Below, in pieces: positions 54,023-62,940 of a stretch of DNA of 64,000 nt (positions within the stretch are counted from its first letter, which is position 1; each line of letters opens with the position of its first letter). The DNA is from Streptomyces uncialis (lineage in GTDB: Bacteria; Actinomycetota; Actinomycetes; Streptomycetales; Streptomycetaceae). A program made the position numbers and the translations under genes. The notes below the pieces were generated by a model, which worked only from the letters and a program-made list of their open reading frames with translations, was not told where the DNA came from and did not search any database. The stretch is from positions 4,650,001-4,714,000 of the forward strand of contig NZ_CP109583.1 of the NCBI RefSeq assembly GCF_036250755.1, written 5' to 3'.

Positions 54023-54329
54023 GGGGCGAGGAACCGCCGACGACCGGAGGGCCCGTGATCCACCCGGAGTTCCCCGGGGTCGGTCACGGGCCCTCCGGCG
54101 TCCCCCGACCTCCCCACTCCCACCGGCCCCCAGAGGTTCACACCCCGTCCCCCGCGACAAGATCCCCACCCGCACTTCATCACATGGTGTGACGATTCCC
54201 TGGACGGTACGTCACACTCCGTGCCGCTTCCCTAGGCTCCCGCCCATGGCGAAGCTCGCAACGAATCCGGCCCGGGCGACTCCCAGGCCCTTACCCTGGG
54301 AATCACCACCGATCCAGGAGGAGACCATC

Positions 54330-54917
54330 GTGGGTGTCACCGAGGAGCGTCCGAGCGTCCTGAGCCAGGAGCAGTTCGAGGAACTCGCGCACCTGGGCAA
54401 CCGCGTGGACGAATCCCTGCGCTTGGAGTTCATCAACGGGAGGATCGGGGAGAAGGCAGTGCCGGATGGTGTGCACGGGCGGATCATCGTCTGGCTGACC
54501 CAGTTCTGTGTGCAGGCTCTGCCTGGGATGTGGCTCTTCGGGGAGCAGGGGATCCGCGTCGAGACCTACCGGAAGGGCAACGCGCGCCCCGACGGGCTGC
54601 TCGCGCCCATCGACCACTTCGTCGAACAAGGCGAGTGGGCGAGCCCGGAGGGCGTCCTCATGGTCGTGGAGGTCACCTCCACCGACTCGGACACGACGAG
54701 TCGGGATCGCGTCGACAAGCCGCGCGCGTACGCCGAGAGCGGTATCCCGGTCTATCTGCTGATCGACCGGGGGACACACGAGGTGAAGGTCCACTCCCTG
54801 CCGGACGGCGTGCGCTACGAGTCAATGCTCACCGTTCCCTTCGGCAAGACGGTCCCCCTCCCCGACCCGGTCGGCTTCGATCTGGACACCGAGCCGCTGA
54901 AGTCCTGGGTCCACTGA
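54330..54917 (+). CDS. Uma2-family (PD-(D/E)XK-like) protein
   Basis: A 195-residue protein of the Uma2/DUF820 restriction-endonuclease-like family: LRLEFINGRIGEKAVPDGVH, RPDGLLAPIDHFV, GVLMVVEVTSTDSDTTSRDR and DKPRAYAESGIPVYLLIDR contain the expected P-D, E-V-x-S/T and D-x3-K-x2-x-Y-A elements. The family is expanded in Streptomyces and cyanobacteria; its role is unclear. GTG 54330 is preferred to ATG 54246 because CCAGGAGGAGACC precedes it. Confidence 0.88.
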   Translation: MGVTEERPSVLSQEQFEELAHLGNRVDESLRLEFINGRIGEKAVPDGVHGRIIVWLTQFCVQALPGMWLFGEQGIRVETYRKGNARPDGLLAPIDHFVEQGEWASPEGVLMVVEVTSTDSDTTSRDRVDKPRAYAESGIPVYLLIDRGTHEVKVHSLPDGVRYESMLTVPFGKTVPLPDPVGFDLDTEPLKSWVH

Positions 54918-54955
54918 CCGCACGTCCGCCACCCGGCCCCGGAGCCGGGTCCCGT

Positions 54956-55594
54956 TCAGCGGGGGCCCAGGCGGAACACCGTGTCGCACGCGTCGCGTAC
55001 GTGGTCGTCGTGAGTGGCGACGACGACCGCGCGGCCCTCGTCGGCCAGTTCGCGGAGGATCTTCACGACCGTCGTGGTGTTCTCCTGGTCGAGGGCTCCG
55101 GTGGGTTCGTCGGCGAGTACCAGTGACGGCCGTTTGACCATGAGCCGCGCCAGCGCCACACGCTGCTGCTCGCCCCCGCTGAGCCTGGCGACCCGCTCCC
55201 CGGCGCGCCCGGCCAGCCCCACCCGCTCCAGTGCCTCGGGGACGGCCGCCCGCGCCGCCGCCCGCGCCCGCCGGCCCGGCCCGGCGACGACCTCCAGATT
55301 GGCCGCGACGGTCGCGGTCTCGATCAGGGCGTAGTCCTGGAAGAGATAGCCGAGGACATCGCGGCGGAAGAGCCGGGCCCGGCGCGGCCCGAAGCGGGTG
55401 ATGTCCTGGCCCTCGTGCCGGACCGTCCCGGACGTGGCCGTGTCGAGCAGTCCGAGACAGTTGAGCAATGTCGACTTGCCGGAGCCGCTCGGGCCGGTGA
55501 GGGCGAGCATCCGTCCGCCGTGGACGGTGAGGTCGACGCCCGACCACAGGGTGCGCGCGCCATAGGACTTGGACAGCTTCTCGATACCGATCAC
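54956..55594 (-). CDS. ABC transporter ATPase of the lactococcin-972-type cluster
   Basis: A 212-residue ATPase: Walker A LTGPSGSGKSTLLN, signature LSGGEQQRVALAR and Walker B LVLADEPTGALD, with the MacB/LolD-type ADEPTG sequence. It is the third gene of a bacteriocin cluster and overlaps the permease stop (GTGA). It should energise export of the bacteriocin or immunity to it together with the large permease. Confidence 0.9.
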   Translation of the reverse strand: MIGIEKLSKSYGARTLWSGVDLTVHGGRMLALTGPSGSGKSTLLNCLGLLDTATSGTVRHEGQDITRFGPRRARLFRRDVLGYLFQDYALIETATVAANLEVVAGPGRRARAAARAAVPEALERVGLAGRAGERVARLSGGEQQRVALARLMVKRPSLVLADEPTGALDQENTTTVVKILRELADEGRAVVVATHDDHVRDACDTVFRLGPR

Positions 55595-57765
55595 GTGCGG
55601 CTCCTGGCTCCTGACGGCTTGCGGAGGGGGCGGGGGAGGACCGGGACACGGGACGCCCCGATGCCCTCCCGGACGATGCGCCGGTGGAAGAGGACGAGCG
55701 CGCAGAACAGGACACCGAGCGAGGTGACGGCGAGGCCGGCCGTCGTCACCACGTCCGTCCCGGTGATCTCCGCGAGCGGACGCGGGGGCGGGATGCCCCT
55801 GGCCGTGTATCCGCTGAGCTCCTGGTTCTCCCAGGCGATCCGCGCCGGGAGCCACCCGGCGAGAAGCAGCAGGACGGCCGCCTCCACCGCCAGCAGGGTC
55901 CGGTGGGTCGCCGGGAACGGCCATCCGACGAGGTGCCGGACGAGGACCGTCCGCGCGTGGGACCTGGTGTGCACCGCGCACACCCCCACGGCGGTGATGA
56001 GCAGCACGGCCGTCCCCGCCAGCAGTTCGAACAGCTGGAGCCGGAACGTCCGGGCCGCCTCGGCCGTCGCGACGGCCGCCTTCTGCTTCACCGGGAGGAG
56101 CGCCGCGATGTACGTACGCATCGACTCGTCCTCCCGCAAGATGTCGTGGATGTCCGCCGGGTCGGGAAAGAACAGCTGGTTGCGGGTGGCGAAGGCGTAG
56201 TAGTTGACCTCGGTGAGATGGCCGGACGCGGCCGGGACGACGAGGACGACCGGATCGCGTACGAAGGAGCGGTCCTCGCCGCTCCCGTCCCGGGCCCGGT
56301 CCCCGGGGGTGTAGGTGAAGACCCGCTGCCCGTCGCGCAGGAGACGGGTCTCGATGTCGCTCCGGGGGACGCGTCCGGGGTCGGCGGGCCGCAGGATCGA
56401 GGGCGTCCGCTCCAGCAGCCGGGGCAGCGACCCGCCCAGTGCCTCGGGGACGAGCAGCCTGACCTTGCCGCCGCCCGACTCGCCGGACTTCCCGTCCGTC
56501 GCGTCCTTGTGGGTGTCCGGCTGGTGGCGGTGGCCGTCCGGGGCGTGGAGGGGCTGTTCGGCCAGGAACGCCTCGTTCACGACGAGCAGTTCACCCGGCA
56601 CATCCGCGCCGGCCAGATTCCCCAGCGGGAGCCGTCCGGCCATGACGACCTTCCCCTCCCGGTCGGCCTGGTGAAGCCTGCGGCCCATCGCCCGTTCCAT
56701 CCCGGGCAGGTCGTCGAAGGACACGCTCCCGGTGATCCGGACACCGGTCGCGTCCCCCGTCCGCGCGTACGCCTTCCACACCTCGCGGCGCTCCAGGAGA
56801 TCCCCTCCCGCGGTGACGACCGACCCGACGAGCCCGACGACGAGCAGCAGCGCGGGAATACGCACCGCGTAGGCGGTCAGGGTGACGGCCCGGACGGGCA
56901 CCTCCCCCTTGAGCGACCCCGGCAGAGCGGTCCGGAAGACCAGCGCGAGCGCGGCGGCGTGGGCCGCGAGCACGGTCAGGCCCAGTACCGCCGCGATGCC
57001 CACGGCGACCGCCGCGTAGAGACCCGTCCGGGCCCAGCCGTTGAGGAACCCGAGCGCCACCGCCACCAGTACGGTCAGCAGGCCCGCGGAGATCAGCCAG
57101 GATCGGCGCAGTTGCCGCAGGTCACGGAGGAACGCCCCGGTCAGGGACAGCCCGTGGAGCCGGAGGACTCCGTAGCTCCGCGCGCTCAGCAGCACGCCCG
57201 CGCCGGTGAGCGTGACCAGGGCGAGGGCCGTGGTCAGGAAGACATCGGTGAGCGGGCCGTCCGTGTACACGGACCACAGCTCGGACGGTGCCAGGGGGTG
57301 GGCGACGGTCACCGACAGTCCGAGGGCGCCGAACTCCGCGACTGCCGCCGCCTCGGAACCGGGTCCGATGAGGTAGTAGACACCCCGGGGATCACGGTTG
57401 CCGAGGGCGGTCATCGGGTGGACCTCGGTGTCGACCCGCTGCCCGAAGTCCGGGTAGCCGTCCCGCTGCCAGGACGCGGCGGCCGAGTCCCGGTCCCCCA
57501 CCGCGAGGTACAGATGGCGGCGCCCTTCCGAGTCCTCCAGGTCGGGCAGCGACCGCGCGATCACCGTGTCGTGCCGGTCCGCGAACTCCGTCAGCGCCCG
57601 GACCACGCCCGCCCCGCTCGTGGAGCCGTCCGCCCGGTCGACGGACAGCATGGCCCGGTGGCCCAGCACCGTCCGCTCGTCGAGTTCGGAGACGACGAGA
57701 AAGGCCAGCACCGCCGCGACGGCCAGCACGGCGGCATGCACGAACTTGATTCCTCGGTGAACCAT
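55591..57765 (-). CDS. Bacteriocin-associated FtsX-like membrane protein
   Basis: A 724-residue protein: one N-terminal helix (FVHAAVLAVAAVLAFLVVSE), an extracytoplasmic domain (~50-190), three to four helices (~195-335), a second large extracytoplasmic domain (~360-590) and three C-terminal helices (QLFELLAGTAVLLITAVGVC and others). The layout and the neighbouring bacteriocin and ATPase fit the bacteriocin-associated integral membrane (putative immunity) family linked to lactococcin 972. ATG 57765 is chosen over GTG 57837. Confidence 0.82.
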   Translation of the reverse strand: MVHRGIKFVHAAVLAVAAVLAFLVVSELDERTVLGHRAMLSVDRADGSTSGAGVVRALTEFADRHDTVIARSLPDLEDSEGRRHLYLAVGDRDSAAASWQRDGYPDFGQRVDTEVHPMTALGNRDPRGVYYLIGPGSEAAAVAEFGALGLSVTVAHPLAPSELWSVYTDGPLTDVFLTTALALVTLTGAGVLLSARSYGVLRLHGLSLTGAFLRDLRQLRRSWLISAGLLTVLVAVALGFLNGWARTGLYAAVAVGIAAVLGLTVLAAHAAALALVFRTALPGSLKGEVPVRAVTLTAYAVRIPALLLVVGLVGSVVTAGGDLLERREVWKAYARTGDATGVRITGSVSFDDLPGMERAMGRRLHQADREGKVVMAGRLPLGNLAGADVPGELLVVNEAFLAEQPLHAPDGHRHQPDTHKDATDGKSGESGGGKVRLLVPEALGGSLPRLLERTPSILRPADPGRVPRSDIETRLLRDGQRVFTYTPGDRARDGSGEDRSFVRDPVVLVVPAASGHLTEVNYYAFATRNQLFFPDPADIHDILREDESMRTYIAALLPVKQKAAVATAEAARTFRLQLFELLAGTAVLLITAVGVCAVHTRSHARTVLVRHLVGWPFPATHRTLLAVEAAVLLLLAGWLPARIAWENQELSGYTARGIPPPRPLAEITGTDVVTTAGLAVTSLGVLFCALVLFHRRIVREGIGASRVPVLPRPLRKPSGARSRT

Positions 57766-57885
57766 CTGACCCGTCTGTTCCCTCGTCGAAGTGGCGAATC
57801 GGGGCACAGAGGCCGGTGGAGGGCTGCCGCTCCCCACCGGCCGGAAGGATTCAGTGCCGCGGCCGGACCCGCACCGGCCAGCGGG

Positions 57886-58173
57886 TCAGCACTTGCGCCA
57901 GTACGCCTCGTCGACAGAGGTGAACGCCCTGGGGACGTCGGTCCACGCCCAGTTCCCGGCCGAGGTGTCGGGGCTGCGCTCCGTCCAGGCGCCGATGGAG
58001 GTCGCGCCGTGGCACGCGGTGGAGTGGTAGTAGTCCGAGTAGACGAGGGAGCCGGTCTTCCCGTGGTGCCACTCACCGCCCCCCGGGTAGGTGACGGCGG
58101 CGAGCGCGGGTGTCGCGCCGGCGATGATCGCGGCGACCGCGACCACGCCGAGCCTGGCGAACTTCTTGGTCAT
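57886..58173 (-). CDS. Lactococcin-972-family bacteriocin precursor
   Basis: A 95-residue precursor with a Sec signal peptide (MTKKFARLGVVAVAAIIAG, cleavage likely after ALA). The ~69-residue mature part has GGGEWHHGKTGSLVYSDYYH, STACHGATSIG and SAGNWAWTDVPRAF, matching the family signature G-G-x-W...Y-S-x-Y-x-H...H-x-S/T...W-A. Two Cys (near the middle and at the C-terminus) could pair. Lactococcin 972 blocks septum formation by binding lipid II. GGGAGGGATCACC precedes ATG 58173. Confidence 0.85.
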   Translation of the reverse strand: MTKKFARLGVVAVAAIIAGATPALAAVTYPGGGEWHHGKTGSLVYSDYYHSTACHGATSIGAWTERSPDTSAGNWAWTDVPRAFTSVDEAYWRKC

Positions 58174-58748
58174 GGTGATCCCTCCCAGAACCCCGATGTC
58201 TTCGGAGCCCGCTCACCATAGGAACGGCCGACGACCGCCCGACACCCGCTAACGGGTCAGCCTCCGGGACGCCCACCTTCGGATGGTTTCGCCCCCTCTC
58301 CGCACCCGTTCGTACGCGGGGAGTGACGGCGGGGCTGGTACGGATCGGGGCGCGCGCCGCGCCGGTCCGGCCCTCTGAACACGGCAGCGGGAAGTTCGCA
58401 TGAGAGACGAGACCGCACGGTACGCACCACACGCCGTCACCGGATACCCGCACTCAAGTTGGCGCGTTCACCACTGGCTCGACCCTTCACGAATGCGAAG
58501 AGGGGGCGATCGAGAGCCGCTCGAACCGGCCCGGGAATCCCGGCTCCCGAACGGAACCCCCTGCTTGGCGGGGGTCGGACACCCCCCGCCCTCCGACTCA
58601 CACCCCCCACAAGCACGCCACCCGCACCCGCCCGTGCAAGGCGGGATCACGCCACCCAGCCCCTGACTCCGGGTGACCGCGCGGGGAAGGGACACGGCCA
58701 GGTGCGGGAATCCCCGGGCGCGGGCCGGGTCGGTCCCCTCAGACACAC
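58174..58748. other. Intergenic region upstream of the bacteriocin gene
   Basis: Roughly 575 bp without a supported gene, between the bacteriocin gene start and the metG terminator. It should hold the bacteriocin promoter. Long open frames here are shadow-like and Arg/Pro-rich. No tRNA cloverleaf was found. Confidence 0.5.
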
Positions 58749-58786
58749 GGGAAGGGGCCCGGACCGCCAGGTCCGGGCCCCTTCCC
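58749..58786 (-). terminator. metG terminator hairpin
   Basis: GGGAAGGGGCCCGGAC (58749-58764) pairs perfectly with GTCCGGGCCCCTTCCC (58771-58786) around a 6-nt loop, 16 bp beyond the metG stop. Confidence 0.85.
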
Positions 58787-58802
58787 ACGCTCCTGTGGGC
58801 GG

Positions 58803-60515
58803 CTACGATCCGAACCGCACGCGGAACCCTTCCAGGTCCTCGTCCGTGATCTTCGCGAAGAGCACCGGCGGCACCGTGAACGGCACCCCGGCGGACACGG
58901 CGGTCAGCGCCGCCGCCTCCTGCGGCGAGACCCACGCGGCCGTGTCGTCCGCCAGCGTGAACGCGCTCCGCATCGCCCGCGCCGTCGCGGGGATGAACGG
59001 CTCGGACACCACCGAGTACAGATGGATCAGGTTCATCGCGGTCCGCAGCGTCAGCGCCGCCGCGTCCTTGTCCGTCTTGATCTCCAGCCAGGGGGACTTC
59101 TCCTCCAGGTAGGAGTTGCCCGCCGACCACAGCGCGCGCAGCGCCGCCGCGGCCTTGCGGAACTGGAGGGCCTCCATCTGCTCCTCGTACTCCGCGAGGA
59201 GCCGCGCGGTCTCCGCGCCGAGCCGCGTCTCGGCCTCGCCGGGCTCGCCGCCCGCCGGGACCTCGTCCCCGAACCGCTTCTTCGAGAACGACAGCACCCG
59301 GTTGACGAAGTTGCCGAGGGTGTCCGCGAGGTCCTTGTTGACCGTGGCGGCGAAGTGCTCCCAGGTGAACGACGAGTCGTCGGACTCGGGGGCGTTGGCG
59401 ATCAGGAAGTAGCGCCAGTAGTCGGCGGGCAGCACATCGAGCGCCGCGTCCGTGAAGACGCCCCGCTTCTGCGACGTGGAGAACTTGCCGCCGTAGTACG
59501 TCAGCCAGTTGAACGCCTTGACGTAGTCGACCTTCTTCCACGGCTCCCGCACACCCAGCTCCGTCGCCGGGAACATCACGGTGTGGAAGGGGACGTTGTC
59601 CTTGGCCATGAACTCCGTGTACCGGACCGTGCCGTCGGCCTCGTACCACCACGACTTCCAGTCGCGGACCTCACCGGCGGGCGCGGCGTCGGCCCACTCC
59701 TTCGTCGCGGCGATGTACTCGACCGGCGCGTCGAACCAGACGTAGAAGACCTTGCCGTCGGCCGCCAGCTCCGGCCAGGTGTCGGCCGGGACGGGCACGC
59801 CCCAGTCCAGGTCACGGGTGATCGCACGGTCGTGCAGGCCCTCGGTCAGCCACTTGCGGGCGATGGACGACGCGAGCTGCGGCCACTCGCCGCCGACCTG
59901 GTCGATCCACGCCTCGACCTCGGGCTGGAGCTTCGACTGAAGCAGGAACAGATGCTTGGTCTCGCGGACCTCCAGGTCCGTGGAGCCGCTGATCGCCGAA
60001 CGCGGGTTGATCAGGTCCGTGGGGTCCAGGACCCGGGTGCAGTTCTCGCACTGGTCGCCGCGCGCCTTGTCGTACCCGCAGTGCGGACACGTGCCCTCGA
60101 CGTACCGGTCCGGCAGGAAACGCCCGTCGGCCGGCGAGTACACCTGGCGGATCGCCCGCTCCTCGATGAACCCGTTCTCGTTCAGCTTGCGGGCGAAGTG
60201 CTGGGTGATCTCGGCGTTCTGCGCCGAGGAGCTGCGGCCGAAGTAGTCGAAGGCCAGCTCGAAGCCGTCGTACACCGCCTTCTGCGCGTCGTGCGCCTGC
60301 GCGCAGAACTCGGCCACCGGCAGCCCGCGCTCCTTGGCGGCCAGCTCGGCCGGGGTGCCGTGCTCGTCGGTCGCGCAGATGTACAGGACGTCATGGCCGC
60401 GCTGGCGCAGGTACCGCGCGTAGACATCAGCCGGGAGCATGGACCCCACCATGTTGCCCAGGTGCTTGATCCCGTTGATGTACGGAAGGGCGCTGGTGAT
60501 GAGGTGTCGAGCCAT
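58803..60515 (-). CDS. metG: Methionyl-tRNA synthetase
   Basis: A 570-residue class I synthetase. Signature 1 is [10 protein letters not shown] (HIGH-equivalent). The zinc knuckle is CPHCGY...CENC. The KMSKS-equivalent loop is KFSTSQKRG. The anticodon-binding helices follow (~390-540). No C-terminal dimerisation/tRNA-binding extension is present, as in many actinobacteria. ATG 60515 starts [12 protein letters not shown]. It charges initiator and elongator tRNA-Met. Confidence 0.97.
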   Translation of the reverse strand: MARHLITSALPYINGIKHLGNMVGSMLPADVYARYLRQRGHDVLYICATDEHGTPAELAAKERGLPVAEFCAQAHDAQKAVYDGFELAFDYFGRSSSAQNAEITQHFARKLNENGFIEERAIRQVYSPADGRFLPDRYVEGTCPHCGYDKARGDQCENCTRVLDPTDLINPRSAISGSTDLEVRETKHLFLLQSKLQPEVEAWIDQVGGEWPQLASSIARKWLTEGLHDRAITRDLDWGVPVPADTWPELAADGKVFYVWFDAPVEYIAATKEWADAAPAGEVRDWKSWWYEADGTVRYTEFMAKDNVPFHTVMFPATELGVREPWKKVDYVKAFNWLTYYGGKFSTSQKRGVFTDAALDVLPADYWRYFLIANAPESDDSSFTWEHFAATVNKDLADTLGNFVNRVLSFSKKRFGDEVPAGGEPGEAETRLGAETARLLAEYEEQMEALQFRKAAAALRALWSAGNSYLEEKSPWLEIKTDKDAAALTLRTAMNLIHLYSVVSEPFIPATARAMRSAFTLADDTAAWVSPQEAAALTAVSAGVPFTVPPVLFAKITDEDLEGFRVRFGS

Positions 60516-60690
60516 CGCGGGCTGCTCCCAGGTCGCTGCGGGTGGTGCGGATCGCGCCTGTGTGGTGCTGCCGGGCGCGGAATCCACAAATCGTATCCGA
60601 CAGGCGGGGGCGCCCCGCCCGGCAATTTCCGGCGGGACGCCCCCGTAGGACCTGTGCGAACGCGGTGGTCAGCCGATGGCCGGCCCTGGG

Positions 60691-62706
60691 TCAGCTCTGG
60701 TCGGCGGCTCCGTCGCGCGCCGCCGCCCACCCGGGGAACGCGGCGAGGAGACCTTCGTACAGATCCTTGTCGGTCAGCTCACGCGGGACCGGGCCCGCGT
60801 GGAAGAACGCGGCGTTGCCCGCCTTCAGCTTGCGGAGGTAGTCGAAGCCCTTCGCCTCGTGCTCACCGAACGCGACGAACTGGAAGAACAGCGGCAGCCG
60901 CGCCGCCTCGGCGAGGGCCTGGGTGGCCGTGCCCTTGACGTCCGGCGGACCGTCGGTCTGGAACACGACCAGCGCGGGCTCCGTGGCACCCGACTTCTCG
61001 TGGTGCGCGACGACCGCCTCGACGGCCGCGTGGTAGCTGGTGCGGCCCATCCGCCCGGCCGCCGCGTGCAGCTCGTCGACCTTTCCCTCGTACGAGTCGA
61101 GGCCGAGTTCACCGGTCGCGTCGATCTCGGTGGAGAAGAACACCAGGGGGACGGTCGCCTCCTCGTCCACGTGTGCGGCGAGCGCGAGCACCTGCTCGCC
61201 CAAGCTCTGCGCGGAGCCGTCCTTGTAGTACCCGCGCATCGACCCGGACCGGTCCAGCACGAGGTAGACCCGCAGCCTGGCACCGGCCAGCCCGTGCTTG
61301 CGGAGCGCGGCACCCGCGGCCTTGTACCCGGCGACCAGGCCGGGAGCGCGGGACCGGACCCGGGCGAGGCTGTACGCGGGCTTCGCGTCCGCGTCCGTGT
61401 CCACGTCCGTCTCGGAACCTGCGTCCGTTTCGATGTCCGCGTCCGCGTCCGCTTCGGCTTCGGTGTCCGTTGCCGCGTCCGCTTCGGTGCGCGCGTCCGT
61501 GGTGACGGGGGCGGGGACCACGGCCGCCGGGATCGCCTCGGGCTCGGGCTCGGCCTCGGCGGGTACGGCCGCCGACTCTTCGGCGGCGGGTTCGGCCGCG
61601 ACGGCGACGGGCTCGGGGTCGGGCTCCACCGCTACAGCGACCGGCTCCGGCTCAACGGCGACCGGCTCGGGCTCGGGCTCGGCTTCGACCGGTACGGCGA
61701 CCGGCTCGGGAACCGTGACGGCCTCCGCTTCGGCCACGACGGCCACCGGCTCGGGGTCCGCCGTAACGGCTTCCGGCTCCGGTACCGGCACGGCGACCGT
61801 CTCAGGGGACACCGCGACCGTCCCGGGGTCGGGCTGCGGCTCCGCGACAACGGCGACCGGCTCATCCCCGACGGTGACCGGCTCGATGACCACGACCGGC
61901 TCGGGCTCCGGCTCGGTCACCTCGGCCTCGACGGCGACCGGCTCGGCGGCCACGACCGGCTCGGGCTCCGTCACGGCTTCCGGCTCGGCGGCCACCGGCT
62001 CGACAGCGGCGACAACCTCCGGCTCGGACACGGCGACCGGCTCGGGCACAGCCACCGGCTCCGGCTCAGCCACGGCCACCGGATCGGGGGTCACCTCGGC
62101 CACCGGCTCCGGGGACTTCTCGGCAACCGGGGCCGGGGTGTCCGGGGTGTCCGGGGTGTCCGGGGTGTCCACGGCCGGGGCCGGGGCGTCGGGAACGGCG
62201 GCCGAGGTATCGGCGCCCGTACCCGGCGATGTGGCCGACGCCGGGAAATCCGTACCCGTCGACTGCGCCGGCAGGTCCACCCCCGTCGGCGGCACCCGTA
62301 CCGGCTCCGCCGGACGCGGCACCGTGACGTTGTCGAACGCGGCGGAGACCAACTCGTCGGCGACGGACGACTGCGCGGGGACCTTCACCGCCGGGGCGTC
62401 GCCGGTACCGGCCGCCGGAGCGGTAGCCGTGTCCCCGGCCTCGGCGGTCCCGCCGGACGCGTCCCCCTCGGACCGCTCGGATCCGGCCGCCTCCGTGGCG
62501 CCCTCGCTCCCGCCGGACCCGGAGGTCCCGGTGGACGCCGCCGCGGGCACCGGATCGGGCCCCGTGGCCTGCGCGGGGACGGGCGCGGACTCCTGCTCAG
62601 CGGCCTGTGCCGGCGCGGATGCGGCGTCCGGCTCGGCACCCTGCGCAGGCACCTCGGCCTTCCGCGACCGCCCGAACACATCCCGCAGTCGACTAAGAAT
62701 GCCCAT
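60691..62706 (-). CDS. VWA-domain protein with very long E-P-V-A repeat linker
   Basis: A 671-residue protein. A short N-terminal segment, [15 protein letters not shown], is followed by ~130 residues of Ala/Pro/Ser/Gly-rich sequence, then ~250 residues dominated by repeats such as EPEPVAV and PEPVAVP, and an acidic Asp/Thr-rich stretch. The C-terminal ~220 residues form a VWA domain with [31 protein letters not shown] and [11 protein letters not shown], similar to VWA proteins of tellurite-resistance systems. The linker probably extends the VWA domain away from its partner. It is divergent from phoX. Confidence 0.85.
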   Translation of the reverse strand: MGILSRLRDVFGRSRKAEVPAQGAEPDAASAPAQAAEQESAPVPAQATGPDPVPAAASTGTSGSGGSEGATEAAGSERSEGDASGGTAEAGDTATAPAAGTGDAPAVKVPAQSSVADELVSAAFDNVTVPRPAEPVRVPPTGVDLPAQSTGTDFPASATSPGTGADTSAAVPDAPAPAVDTPDTPDTPDTPAPVAEKSPEPVAEVTPDPVAVAEPEPVAVPEPVAVSEPEVVAAVEPVAAEPEAVTEPEPVVAAEPVAVEAEVTEPEPEPVVVIEPVTVGDEPVAVVAEPQPDPGTVAVSPETVAVPVPEPEAVTADPEPVAVVAEAEAVTVPEPVAVPVEAEPEPEPVAVEPEPVAVAVEPDPEPVAVAAEPAAEESAAVPAEAEPEPEAIPAAVVPAPVTTDARTEADAATDTEAEADADADIETDAGSETDVDTDADAKPAYSLARVRSRAPGLVAGYKAAGAALRKHGLAGARLRVYLVLDRSGSMRGYYKDGSAQSLGEQVLALAAHVDEEATVPLVFFSTEIDATGELGLDSYEGKVDELHAAAGRMGRTSYHAAVEAVVAHHEKSGATEPALVVFQTDGPPDVKGTATQALAEAARLPLFFQFVAFGEHEAKGFDYLRKLKAGNAAFFHAGPVPRELTDKDLYEGLLAAFPGWAAARDGAADQS

Positions 62707-62838
62707 GTGCGCAACCCTTCAGATGAGTTGTTCCGCCGATCCCTGGCCAGGACGGCCACGTAAGGTTAGCCAAACGCCCGGATGATCACCGGCCGACCCA
62801 CCCCCGGGGCCCGGCGGCAGCCCCTGCCCTGCGCGCCG

Positions 62839-62861
62839 GATTCACCCCGCGTTCACGTTTC
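62839..62861 (+). promoter_or_regulatory. PHO-box-like direct repeat upstream of phoX
   Basis: GATTCACCCCG and CGTTCACGTTT place two TTCAC cores exactly 11 bp apart (62841 and 62852), like the 11-nt direct-repeat units recognised by PhoP in Streptomyces. It lies ~80 bp before GTG 62941. Confidence 0.6.
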
Positions 62862-62940
62862 GTCCCTTTTCCCGCGATCGGGCCCGCCTAGTTTCACGGC
62901 GAAAGCACATACACCGGACGCACACCAAGGGGAGCGAGAA

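Noticed and set aside
55684..58221. 845-residue + strand open frame opposite the bacteriocin permease
   Set aside because: It is the antisense shadow of the permease gene, full of Arg, Gly, Gln and Pro, with no domain.
58441..58570. Possible tRNA gene upstream of metG terminator
   Set aside because: A short CCCGGGAATCCCGG-like stem is present, but no T-loop GTTCGANNC signature or complete cloverleaf could be built.
60676..62785. Two long + strand frames (Gly/Arg/Asp repeats and Ser/Gly/Thr repeats) opposite the VWA gene
   Set aside because: They are antisense readings of the E-P-V-A repeats; the VWA MIDAS motif fixes the real strand and frame.
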